The notes beneath the pieces were generated by a model, which was not told where the DNA came from, ran no database searches, and saw only the letters and a list, made by a program, of their open reading frames with translations. The position numbers were made by a program, and so were the translations under genes. Below, piece by piece: positions 1 to 6,299 of a DNA stretch of 10,416 nt (positions within the stretch are counted from its first letter, which is position 1; each line of letters starts with the position of its first letter). This DNA comes from an uncultured Planctomycetia bacterium. GTDB taxonomy: Bacteria; Planctomycetota; UBA1135; GCA-002686595. The stretch covers positions 1-10,416 of the forward strand of contig CALKYE010000049.1 of the NCBI GenBank assembly GCA_938003765.1, in the 5' to 3' direction.

Positions 1-1035
1 GCGCAGTCGCAGCGCGAGGCGCTCGAACAACTCGCGCGCGCCGCGCAGGAAGCCTCCGACGACGTGCGCCCGCAATCGCCCGAGGCGCAGAAGCGCGCAG
101 AAGAACTCGCGCGCAAACAGCAGGAGATCAAGGACAAGCTGCTCGAGCTGGCGACGCGCAACAGCGAACGGAAGAACGCCAAGCCCGCTCCCTCGTTGGC
201 CCAGGCCTCCCAGTCGGCCGGCAAGGCTCAGTCCTCGCTCGAGGAGGGCGACCTGGGCGAAGCGGAGCAGGACGAGGAGCAGACCCAGCGCGACATGGAC
301 CGCGCGCTGGCCGAACTGGACGACGAGGAGCAGCAGTACCAGCGCCTGCGTCAGGAAGAAGTGCTGTTCCGCATCGGCGAAGAGATGGTGGCGCTGCTGG
401 AGGGCGAGAAGGCGGCGTTGGCCGCGCTGCGCGAGATCGACGGCGCGCGCGAACGCGACAAGCTCTCGCGCGCAGAGCGGCTGCGCCTGCGGCGCCTGGC
501 GGGCGACCTCACGCAACACGCCGCGCGAACCGCCGAGCTGGCGGACGCGATCGAAGCGGAGAGCGCGGCCGTGTTCGCCCACGCCCTGCGCGAAGTGCGC
601 CAGGACCTCGAGCGCACGGCGCGCGACATCGACGAAGTCGGCGGGCACCAGACCGACAGCCGGCCGCAGGGACTGCTCGAGGACGCCATCGAGACCACCG
701 AGCGAGTGCTCGAGGCGCTCAAGTCCGAGCAGCAGCGCCGTCAGCAGGATCAGCAGCAACAACAGCAACAGCAGCAGCAGAACGGCAAGCCGCCGCTCGT
801 GCCCGATGTCGCCGAGCTCAAGTTGCTGCGGCAGATGGAACTCGACAACCTCGACGGGATTCAGCGCCTGGAGCTGATCTACCCCGACCTCAGCGACCCG
901 CAGCTGGGGCCCGAGGCGCTCGAGGACATTCTTCGTTTGGCCGAACGCCACGAACGGACGACACGTTTGTTCGCCCGGTTCCGCGCTAGGCTTGGCATCG
1001 ACGCTCCGACGGGGGCCCAAGGACAGAAGCCATGA
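1..1035 (+). CDS. C-terminal part of a large Gln-rich coiled-coil protein (5' end outside window)
   Basis: The frame is open from base 1, so the gene begins upstream; the GTG at 64 is internal and is not taken as the start. The visible 344 residues are mostly long amphipathic helices rich in Glu, Arg, Gln and Ala, typical of coiled coil. A ten-glutamine run lies at about residues 251-260. A more compact tail follows (about 264-344) that begins PPLVPDVAELKLLRQ and contains YPDLSD and an Arg-rich last helix. No enzyme motif or membrane segment is visible here. I associate this tail and context with large planctomycete proteins that carry N-terminal membrane segments (DUF4175-like), but that part is outside the window, so the assignment is inference. 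The TGA stop overlaps the next gene's ATG (ATGA at 1032-1035), pointing to translational coupling and a shared operon. Confidence 0.85.
   Translation, partial: AQSQREALEQLARAAQEASDDVRPQSPEAQKRAEELARKQQEIKDKLLELATRNSERKNAKPAPSLAQASQSAGKAQSSLEEGDLGEAEQDEEQTQRDMDRALAELDDEEQQYQRLRQEEVLFRIGEEMVALLEGEKAALAALREIDGARERDKLSRAERLRLRRLAGDLTQHAARTAELADAIEAESAAVFAHALREVRQDLERTARDIDEVGGHQTDSRPQGLLEDAIETTERVLEALKSEQQRRQQDQQQQQQQQQQNGKPPLVPDVAELKLLRQMELDNLDGIQRLELIYPDLSDPQLGPEALEDILRLAERHERTTRLFARFRARLGIDAPTGAQGQKP
751..780 (+). repeat. CAG/CAA glutamine-codon tract
   Basis: Ten consecutive glutamine codons (a mixture of CAG and CAA) encode a polyglutamine run between the coiled-coil region and the compact C-terminal tail. 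A less regular Gln/Arg stretch precedes it from about 730. Such a tract probably works as a flexible linker and could change length by replication slippage. The CAA interruptions make it an imperfect triplet repeat. Confidence 0.8.
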
Positions 1036-1394
1036 AGCACCCTCAACGCATCGCACTGGCCACCCTCTGCGCAGCGGCCTGGTTGTGCGCCGCGCCGCGC
1101 GCGCTCGCTGCGCAGGGCGAGAAGCGCCCGATCGACAAGGAGCTGCTCGAAGCCATCCGCGGCGAAGACGACCCGCGGCAGGAGATGATCGAGCTGTTCC
1201 GCAAGGTCGAAGGCGCGCTGGAGGAGATCGACAAGCTCCTCTACGAAGCCGGCGCCGGCGAACGCAGCGCGAAGGACGCCGCGCGCGAGAGCGGTCTGGC
1301 CGAGTTGCTGCAGCGCTCGAAGACCAAGAGCTCGGAGGTCGTGTCGGGGATCGATCGGATCCTCGAGATCGCCAAGCAACAGGGCGGGACATGA
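1032..1394 (+). CDS. Exported small helical protein of unknown function (may be the first half of a recoded gene)
   Basis: This ORF of 120 residues begins at an ATG overlapping the upstream stop, with AAGGA at 1019-1023 eight bases before it. Residues 1-26 form a signal peptide: basic start MKHPQR, hydrophobic core, and an ALA-A cleavage site near residue 26. The mature part is charged and helical, with ELLEAIRGEDDPRQEMIELF near the front and VVSGIDRILEIAKQQGGT at the end. No known catalytic motif is visible and I cannot name a family. The ORF ends at a TGA in a Gly-rich stretch rather than at a natural domain end. The next ORF continues in the same frame nine bases later, so this may be only the N-terminal half of a single exported protein. 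As an independent gene it is a secreted or periplasmic protein of the same operon. Confidence 0.7.
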   Translation: MKHPQRIALATLCAAAWLCAAPRALAAQGEKRPIDKELLEAIRGEDDPRQEMIELFRKVEGALEEIDKLLYEAGAGERSAKDAARESGLAELLQRSKTKSSEVVSGIDRILEIAKQQGGT

Positions 1395-1431
1395 AGCTCC
1401 ACCATGGGCGGCGGTCAGCCGCAGAACAGCT
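1392..1431 (+). promoter_or_regulatory. SECIS-like hairpin directly after the in-frame TGA
   Basis: Number the U of UGA as 1. Bases 17-21 (GCGGC, 1408-1412) pair perfectly with 27-31 (GCCGC, 1418-1422), leaving the loop GGUCA. A short lower stem AGCU/AGCU (1395-1398 with 1428-1431) can close the structure at about 40 nt. In the E. coli fdhF SECIS the apical loop carries GGUC with the SelB-contacting G23 and U24 at the same distance from the UGA. Here GGUC also occupies 22-25. No bulged U17 is present, since base 17 is a paired G. GC-rich DNA forms hairpins easily, so the loop position is the main evidence. Confidence 0.35.
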
Positions 1432-1811
1432 CGGGCAAGGGCCAAGGTCAGCCGCAACAGGGTTCGGGCGGCGAGCGCCAGCAGCGCGAGAACACGCCGG
1501 AGCAACCCGGCGGTGAGAAGCCGAATCCCGATCAGCAGGGCGAACGCCCCGACGATCAGGGCCAGCAGCCGCGCAACAGCGGCGATCCGCGCGGGGACAA
1601 GGAGTCCTCGCAGACGCCGCAGAACACCGCCGGCGGTCCGCCTCCGGGGCTGGAGACCGGCCGCGTGACGCCGGGTCGTGACGCCGAGCGCTGGGGCGAA
1701 TTGCCTGAGCAGTACCGCGAGCTGTTCCGAACCGAGGGCGGCGGGGATCTGCCCCCGCAGTACCGCGACTGGATCGATGCCTACCACCGGCGGCTCAACC
1801 GACGCCGTTGA
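1404..1811 (+). CDS. Gln/Gly/Pro-rich protein with conserved-looking Tyr/Trp tail (may be the second half of a recoded gene)
   Basis: The ORF has 135 residues from the ATG at 1404. Residues 1 to about 85 are low-complexity, rich in Gln, Gly, Pro, Asn and Arg, with no hydrophobic segment. Residues about 98-135 form a compact tail with WGELPEQYRELFRTEGGGD and then LPPQYRDWIDAYHRRL. I recognise this tail as recurrent in planctomycete proteins next to coiled-coil and squalene-cyclase-fold genes, but I know of no function. As a separate gene it would start without a signal peptide or usable Shine-Dalgarno, straight into low-complexity sequence, which is odd. Joined in frame to the preceding ORF it would be the exported C-terminal half. 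An alternative ATG at 1391 overlaps the TGA but enters another frame, giving a 41-residue Arg-rich shadow that ends at 1516, so it was not chosen. Confidence 0.7.
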   Translation: MGGGQPQNSSGKGQGQPQQGSGGERQQRENTPEQPGGEKPNPDQQGERPDDQGQQPRNSGDPRGDKESSQTPQNTAGGPPPGLETGRVTPGRDAERWGELPEQYRELFRTEGGGDLPPQYRDWIDAYHRRLNRRR

Positions 1812-1821
1812 TCGCGCGCGC

Positions 1822-2970
1822 GTGAGTTCGCGGGCGCTGCTCGTCGCAGCGCTCGTGGCGACGTTGGGCGGCGCCGCTTCCGCGGAACTCGACGCGCGCG
1901 ACAAGACCTCGACACCCGCCAGCTCCAGCACTCGCCAGGCCGCGACGCAGTCCGTCGACAGCGGCGCGGCCAACGCGATCCTGCTGGAGCCGCAGGCGCG
2001 GCGCGCGCTGGAGCGCGGCCTCGCGTTCCTCGCCGAGGCGCAGGCCCGCGGCGACGACGGCGCGCTGCCGCGACTGGAGGGCGCAGCCGATGTGACGGTG
2101 GCGCTCACGGCGTTGGGCGCCCTCGCCTTCATGGCGGGCGGCTCGACACCGGAGCGCGGGCCCTACGCCACGGCCACCGCGCGCGCAGTGGACTTCCTGC
2201 TCGCGCGCGCGGACCTGAGCGGCTCGCCGACGCACGGCTACATCGCGGCCGGCGCCTCCGAGCCCACGGCGCGCATGCACGGCCACGGCTTCGCGGCGTT
2301 GGCCCTCGCGCAGGCGTTCACGATGTCGCCGAGCGGAGCCCGCGGAGATCGCGTCGCGCGAGTCCTCGAGGCCGCGGTGCGCCGCATCGAAGCCAGTCAG
2401 AGCGTCGAGGGCGGCTGGTTCTATTCGCCGGTCGCCAACATCGAGCACGAGAACTCGGTCACCGTCGTGCAGCTCCAGGCTCTGCGCGCGGCGCACAACT
2501 GCGGAGTGCGCGTGGAGCCGCGCGTCATCGGCGCAGCCATCGACTACATCGGCCGGTGCCAGAGCGAGGACGGGTCCTTCCGCTACGCGCTCGGCCCGGA
2601 GCAGAAGACCTCGATCGCGCTGACGGCCGCGGGTCTCGCGACGATGCACTCCGCAGGCGTGTACGACGGCCCGCAGGTCCAACGCGCGACCGATGCTCTG
2701 TGGCGCAGGCTCCTCGCGCGCGAGGAAGGCGGCGAGCGCGCGGCCGACTTCCCCCACTACGAGCGGCTGTACGTGGCCATCGCCCTGTGGACCATGCGCG
2801 ATCAGCGCGGCTTCGCCCGCTGGTTCGAGAGCACCGCGGCCGAACTCGTCAGCGCCCAACGCAACGACGGAGCGTGGGGAGATCAGCGCTACGGCGCGTG
2901 CTACGCGACCGCGATGAACTGCCTGGTGCTGTCGATGCCCGACGGCCTGCTGCCGTTGTTCGAGCGCTGA
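1822..2970 (+). CDS. Exported prenyltransferase/squalene-oxidase-repeat (alpha/alpha toroid) protein
   Basis: The GTG at 1822 is taken as the start because it gives 382 residues with a clean signal peptide (SSRALLVAALVATLGGAASA, cleavage near residue 21). The same frame upstream overlaps the preceding gene. The start lies ten bases after the previous stop. The body shows repeated helical units with QW-like motifs: SQSVEGGWFY (about 193-201), CQSEDGSFRY (about 246-255) and AQRNDGAWGDQRYGACYATA (about 345-364). This is the squalene-hopene-cyclase/prenyltransferase beta-subunit fold, at roughly half the length of a true squalene-hopene cyclase. I see no DxDD acid motif, so hopanoid cyclisation is unlikely. 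Binding of a ligand, or a structural role outside the cytoplasm, fits better. It probably belongs to the same operon as the coiled-coil genes. The fold is confident; the function is unknown. Confidence 0.85.
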   Translation: MSSRALLVAALVATLGGAASAELDARDKTSTPASSSTRQAATQSVDSGAANAILLEPQARRALERGLAFLAEAQARGDDGALPRLEGAADVTVALTALGALAFMAGGSTPERGPYATATARAVDFLLARADLSGSPTHGYIAAGASEPTARMHGHGFAALALAQAFTMSPSGARGDRVARVLEAAVRRIEASQSVEGGWFYSPVANIEHENSVTVVQLQALRAAHNCGVRVEPRVIGAAIDYIGRCQSEDGSFRYALGPEQKTSIALTAAGLATMHSAGVYDGPQVQRATDALWRRLLAREEGGERAADFPHYERLYVAIALWTMRDQRGFARWFESTAAELVSAQRNDGAWGDQRYGACYATAMNCLVLSMPDGLLPLFER

Positions 2971-2981
2971 GCGTGCTCAGC
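2966..2981. terminator. Possible bidirectional hairpin between convergent genes
   Basis: GCTGAG (2966-2971) pairs with CTCAGC (2976-2981) around a CGTG loop, at the end of the plus-strand operon and 30 bases from the convergent minus-strand stop. A 12-base palindrome CTGCGCGCGCAG follows at 2985-2996. Neither has a T-tract on either strand, so these are weak intrinsic-terminator candidates. The placement is the main reason for listing them. Confidence 0.3.
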
Positions 2982-3010
2982 CCACTGCGCGCGCAGCGGC
3001 GCGGCGATCG

Positions 3011-3817
3011 TCACGCGCGCGAACGCGAAGCAGGCGGCACGTACGCCGCGAGGTCGACGGCTTCGAACCCTTCGCACGCCAAGGCCGCTGCGAGTTCGCG
3101 TTCGTTCTCGCGGGCGAAGCCGAGCTCCTCGGCCCCCACCTCCAGGCGCGCGCGCTCGCCGTGGTCGCGCACGCGCACCACGAGCAGCCCCAGCGACTTG
3201 ACGCGCGCTTCGGCGCGCTCGATCCGAGCCAGGCGTTCGCGCGTCACGCGCACGCCGACCGGAACACGCGAGGCGAGACAGGCGCTGGCCGGCTTCTCCG
3301 CGAGCGCGAGCGCGTGCTCGCGCGCGTAGCGACGGACGTCCTGCTTGCCCATGCCGGCCGCCGAGAGCGGCGCGACCACGTCGAACTCGCGCGCGGCGCG
3401 GGCGCCGGGGCGTTGGTCGCTCCAGTCGTCGACGATCTCGCCGAACGCCAGGCGCCGCACGCCGTGTTCGCGCGCCCAGATCGCCATCGCGTCGAACAGC
3501 GAGCGCTTGCAGTAGTAGCAGCGATCTCCGGCGTTGGCCTGGTAGCGCGGGTCGTCGAGTTCGTCGGTCGAGAGCACGACCGGCTCGACGCCGATCGAGC
3601 GGGCGAAGGCCAGCGCGTCGGAGAGTTCGCTGCGCGCCAGCGAGGGCGAATCGGCGATCAGGGCTTGCGCGCGCGGTCCGAGCGCGGCGCGCGCGGCGTG
3701 GAGCAGCACACCTGAGTCGACGCCGCCGGAATACGCCACCGCCAGCGACTCCAGCTCGCGCAGTCCACCGCGCAAGCGCTCGAGCTTGTGCTCGAAGTCG
3801 TCGCCAGCGGAGTTCAT
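3011..3817 (-). CDS. larE: LarE-type ATP-dependent sulfur transferase
   Basis: The product has 268 residues from the ATG at 3817, close to the usual LarE length. Its ATG overlaps the upstream gene's TGA (ATGA, 3814-3817). LarE adenylates and then sulfurates the carboxylates of a nicotinate-derived dinucleotide during synthesis of the nickel-pincer cofactor. Visible features are the PP-loop SGGVDS (30-35), DRCYYCKRSLFD with Cys100 and Cys103, RPG (136-138), and KPASACLASR with Cys180, the position of the sulfur-bearing Cys in LarE. The three cysteines suggest the type proposed to hold a [4Fe-4S] cluster instead of sacrificing one cysteine; this is inference. The segment FGEIVDDWSDQRPG differs from the more usual GxNxDD version. 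No larB or larC is visible in the window, so the real substrate is uncertain. It is the last gene of the minus-strand unit. Confidence 0.9.
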   Translation of the reverse strand: MNSAGDDFEHKLERLRGGLRELESLAVAYSGGVDSGVLLHAARAALGPRAQALIADSPSLARSELSDALAFARSIGVEPVVLSTDELDDPRYQANAGDRCYYCKRSLFDAMAIWAREHGVRRLAFGEIVDDWSDQRPGARAAREFDVVAPLSAAGMGKQDVRRYAREHALALAEKPASACLASRVPVGVRVTRERLARIERAEARVKSLGLLVVRVRDHGERARLEVGAEELGFARENERELAAALACEGFEAVDLAAYVPPASRSRA

Positions 3818-4329
3818 GCGCCCGGCTCGAGGTACAGGCGGATCTTGCGCGAGTAGTCGCGCGCGCTGGCGCGGATCGACTCGACCTCGGCGTCGGTCAG
3901 GCTGCGCACCACGCGCGCCGGAAGACCGACGATGAGGGAGCGCGGCGGCGCGACGAAGCGCTCCTTCACGACGGCGCCCGCGGCGACGAGGCACTCGTCG
4001 CCGATCACGCTGCCGCCCAGGAGGATCGCGCCCATCCCGATCAGGCACCGATCGCCGACGCGGACTCCGTGCAGGATCGCGCGGTGCCCGATGGTGCAGT
4101 CCTCGCCGATCACGTTCGGCGCGCCGGTGTCGGCGTGCACCATGGTCAGGTCCTGGATGTTCGTGCCGCGGCCGACCGAGAGCGGCGCGTCGTCTCCGCG
4201 CAACACGCAGCCGAACCACACCCCGACCTCGGCGCCGAGCGTCACGTCGCCCGTCACCACGGCGTTGCTGGCGATGAAGGCGCCGCCTTCGACAGGGCGG
4301 AACAAACCGGCGCGGGGGAAGTGAGTCAT
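3814..4329 (-). CDS. Gamma-class carbonic anhydrase-like hexapeptide-repeat protein
   Basis: The ATG at 4329 gives 171 residues, the normal size for the YrdA/PaaY/CamH group. The sequence is a left-handed beta-helix of hexapeptide repeats (about 17-125) ending in a helical tail. Residues matching the metal site are His65 in NIQDLTMVH and His82/His87 in IGHRAILHG. Arg44, Asp46, Gln59 and Asp60 match conserved positions of gamma-carbonic anhydrases. Expected chemistry is reversible CO2 hydration with a metal bound between subunits of a trimer. Many relatives with these residues have weak or unproven activity, so 'carbonic anhydrase' is a family name here. I see no insertion carrying the proton-shuttle Glu of archaeal Cam, so it is CamH-like. 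It starts 15 bases after the protease gene's stop and overlaps larE by four bases. Confidence 0.9.
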   Translation of the reverse strand: MTHFPRAGLFRPVEGGAFIASNAVVTGDVTLGAEVGVWFGCVLRGDDAPLSVGRGTNIQDLTMVHADTGAPNVIGEDCTIGHRAILHGVRVGDRCLIGMGAILLGGSVIGDECLVAAGAVVKERFVAPPRSLIVGLPARVVRSLTDAEVESIRASARDYSRKIRLYLEPGA

Positions 4330-4343
4330 GGCGAGAGCGTGGA

Positions 4344-5162
4344 TCAGGAGGCGGACGAGTTCTGGGCCAGCGCCAGCACCATGATGCCGTTGTGGAGCGC
4401 GTGCGCGGCGAACGGCGCGATGACGCGCTGGGTGCGGAGCATCAGCGCGCCGAGCAAGAGACCGAGCGCGAAGATCGGAGCGAACGCTCCCAGGCTCGCG
4501 TGCGCGGCGGCGAACACCAGCGCGGTGACGACGACTCCGCCGCGATCGCCGAGGTTCTGAACGAGCAGCGGCTGCAGGAAGGCGCGGAACAAGAGCTCCT
4601 CGATCGCGGGCGCGACCACGACCGCGAGCACGGCGAAGGCGGCGAGTTCGGGCCCGGCGAGATCGCGCGCCTGCGACGCGAGCTCCTGCTCCGAGTAGCC
4701 CGCGCCGCTGGCCTCGAGCACGTAACGCCAGACGCCGTGCACGCCGAGCAGGAACGGGATGCTCGCGAGGTAGGCGAGAACGCCCAGCGCGCTCGCCCTG
4801 AACCAGCGACCGGGGCCGAAGCCCAGCGAACGCCATCCGTCGGGATCGAGTCGGTTCGCCGCGCCGAAGACCCAGGCCAGCGCGGGGAAGAAGAGCACGC
4901 TCTGCAGCGCGAGCATTTGGACGGGAGTCGGGCTGGACCAGCCCAGCGCGCCGAGCAGGACCGGCGAGGCGAACGTCGCGGCGCCGATCAGCGCCAGCGC
5001 CACTGCGAGGTGCGAGAAGCCCCAGCGTGCGAAGAAGATGTTCCTGCCGGGGAAGAGCTTGCGGGCGAGCCAGATCCCCAGCGGCGCGAGCACGACACCG
5101 CCCGCCAGCAACGCCAGGGACTGAGCGGCGTCCGCCGCGTCCGGAGCGACCTCGGGATTCAT
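4344..5162 (-). CDS. CPBP-family intramembrane metalloprotease
   Basis: The product has 272 residues from the ATG at 5162. It has about seven or eight hydrophobic segments, beginning at residue 15, with the CPBP (Abi, Rce1-like) core near the C-terminus. The three signature motifs are present: EELLFR (188-193), FAAAH (217-221) and HALHN (254-258). The glutamate and histidines form the metal-dependent site within the membrane. Family members cleave CAAX-type proteins or bacteriocin-like peptides, or act in membrane protein quality control; the substrate here cannot be told. The start is 26 bases after the thiG stop and no good Shine-Dalgarno precedes it. Nothing in the neighbourhood resembles a bacteriocin gene, so a housekeeping role is more likely than immunity. 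Confidence 0.9.
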   Translation of the reverse strand: MNPEVAPDAADAAQSLALLAGGVVLAPLGIWLARKLFPGRNIFFARWGFSHLAVALALIGAATFASPVLLGALGWSSPTPVQMLALQSVLFFPALAWVFGAANRLDPDGWRSLGFGPGRWFRASALGVLAYLASIPFLLGVHGVWRYVLEASGAGYSEQELASQARDLAGPELAAFAVLAVVVAPAIEELLFRAFLQPLLVQNLGDRGGVVVTALVFAAAHASLGAFAPIFALGLLLGALMLRTQRVIAPFAAHALHNGIMVLALAQNSSAS

Positions 5163-5187
5163 GGCCGAACGCGCGATGTGACCCGGC

Positions 5188-5997
5188 TCACGGCCGGCTT
5201 CCGACCACGCCCTCGAGCGGCGACGACGCGTTGGCGTACAGGCGCCGCTCGATTCGACCGGCGAGGAAGGCGTTGCGTCCGGCGCGGCAGGCGTCGCGCA
5301 TCGCCGCAGCCATGCGCAGCGGTTCGCGAGCGAGCGCCACCGCGCTGTTGAGCAACACACCAGCCACTCCGAGCTCCATGGCCGCGGCGACGTCCGAAGC
5401 CGTGCCGACACCGGCGTCGACGATCACGGGCTTGTCGATGAGCTCGAGCAAGATGCGAATCGCGTTGGGGTTGAGCACGCCCTGGCCCGAACCGATCGGC
5501 GAACCGGCCGGCATCACGCTCGCGACTCCCAGCTCGGCCAGACGCACGCCCATGCGCGGATCGTCGGAGCAGTAGGCGAGCACGTCGAAGCCCTGCGCGA
5601 CCAGCTCGCGCGCCGCCTCGAGCGTGCCGATGGGATCAGGCAGGAGCGTGCGCGGGTCGCCCAGCACCTCGAGCTTGACCCACTCCGATCCCAGCAGTTC
5701 GCGCGCCAGTTCCGCAGTGCGGATGGCGGTCTTCGCGTCGAAGCAGCCCGCCGTGTTGGGGAGGATCGCGTAGCGGCTGCGGTCGATGTAGTCGAGCAGC
5801 GAGGGCTCGCCCGCGACGAGGTTCACGCGCCGCACGGCGACGGTCACGCAGTCCGTGCCGCTCAGCGCGAGCGCGTCGCGCATCTGCTCGTTCGTGGCGT
5901 ACTTGCCCGTGCCCACGAGCAGCCGCGAACGCAACGTCGTGCGACCGATGACGAGCGGTCCGTCTTGCGGTTCGAGGGCGGACGAGACGGTGTTCAT
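5188..5997 (-). CDS. thiG: Thiazole synthase ThiG
   Basis: The product has 269 residues and is full length for ThiG (usually about 255-270). ThiG is a (beta/alpha)8 barrel that builds the thiazole phosphate carboxylate of thiamin from 1-deoxy-D-xylulose 5-phosphate, dehydroglycine and ThiS thiocarboxylate. Recognisable segments are LLVGTGKY (27-33), VTVAVRRVN (51-59), LPNTAGC (79-85), WVKLEV with the Schiff-base lysine at 108, PAGSPIGSGQG (163-173), and the phosphate-binding loop DAGVGTASD (194-202). It follows thiS with a 21-base gap, the classic partner arrangement. No ThiF, ThiO or ThiH is seen nearby, so the adenylating enzyme and the dehydroglycine source must be encoded elsewhere. No TPP riboswitch was found in front of the pair. 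Confidence 0.97.
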   Translation of the reverse strand: MNTVSSALEPQDGPLVIGRTTLRSRLLVGTGKYATNEQMRDALALSGTDCVTVAVRRVNLVAGEPSLLDYIDRSRYAILPNTAGCFDAKTAIRTAELARELLGSEWVKLEVLGDPRTLLPDPIGTLEAARELVAQGFDVLAYCSDDPRMGVRLAELGVASVMPAGSPIGSGQGVLNPNAIRILLELIDKPVIVDAGVGTASDVAAAMELGVAGVLLNSAVALAREPLRMAAAMRDACRAGRNAFLAGRIERRLYANASSPLEGVVGSRP

Positions 5998-6018
5998 GAA
6001 CGCAGCGCGCGCGGCCCC

Positions 6019-6240
6019 TCAGCCGCCCCCCACCAAGGTGACCAGTTCGAGCACATCGCCGTCGGCGAGCAGGCGCGTGGCGTGCTCGGCTCGACGCACG
6101 ACGGCGCCGTTGCACTCGACCGCGACCAGCTCGGAGCGCAGCCCCAGGTGCGCGATCAGGCTCGCCACGCTCGCTCCAGCGGGCAAGCTGCGGCGCTCGC
6201 CGTTGAGGAGGAACTCGACGCTGGCCTGTGCGGCAGTCAC
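6019..6240 (-). CDS. thiS: Sulfur carrier protein ThiS
   Basis: This is a short gene of 73 codons starting at the GTG at 6240. No ATG gives a full domain, and codons further upstream in frame give only Arg/Pro-rich sequence without family features. The product is a ubiquitin-like beta-grasp protein: VEFLLNGERRSLP (about 8-20), then LVAVECNGAVVRR (about 38-50), DGDVLELVTLV, and a C-terminal Gly-Gly. The last Gly is adenylated and converted to the thiocarboxylate that gives sulfur to ThiG. The family is usually about 66 residues, so the start adds only a few. It sits directly before thiG. The 59 bases separating it from the upstream methyltransferase gene are too short for a riboswitch. No clear Shine-Dalgarno is present. 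Confidence 0.92.
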   Translation of the reverse strand: MTAAQASVEFLLNGERRSLPAGASVASLIAHLGLRSELVAVECNGAVVRRAEHATRLLADGDVLELVTLVGGG

Positions 6241-6299
6241 GGTGGAACGCGCCGGTGCGCGCGCTGGGCGGAGAAGACTAACCAGCGGCTCCACGGCCC

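Larger units (their letters stand above)
1032..1811 (+). other. Candidate single recoded ORF across an in-frame TGA (possible selenocysteine at residue 121)
   Basis: Reading through the TGA at 1392-1394 joins the two ORFs into one 259-codon frame. Its parts are a signal peptide, a helical region ending IDRILEIAKQQGGT, the TGA codon, SSTMGGGQPQ, a Gln/Gly/Pro-rich linker, and a Tyr/Trp-rich C-terminal tail. Points in favour are that the frame is the same on both sides; that the TGA falls inside a continuous Gly/Ser-rich low-complexity stretch; that the downstream ATG at 1404 has no Shine-Dalgarno at normal spacing; and that a SECIS-like hairpin follows immediately. Points against are that no selenocysteine machinery is visible in the window, that coupled reinitiation over a 9-base gap is common, and that a nonsense mutation or a sequencing error of a TGC or TGG codon would look identical. 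This is inference and is unproven. Confidence 0.4.

Noticed and set aside
1391..1516. ATG at 1391 overlapping the TGA, which would look like ATGA coupling
   Set aside because: The frame it opens is a 41-residue Arg-rich shadow; the meaningful Gln-rich and Tyr/Trp-tail protein is in the frame of 1404.
879..2132. Minus-strand 417-residue open frame opposite the plus-strand operon
   Set aside because: Its composition is Ala/Arg/Leu low-complexity with no recognisable domain, and it crosses four supported plus-strand genes.
1822..2970. Squalene-hopene cyclase (hopanoid synthesis)
   Set aside because: It is about half the expected length, has a signal peptide, and no DxDD motif is visible.
6241..6299. 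TPP riboswitch in front of thiS
   Set aside because: The gap is only 59 nt and lacks the CUGAGA and ACCUGAUCUGG-type motifs. None was seen in the operon's upstream region at 9980-10353 either.
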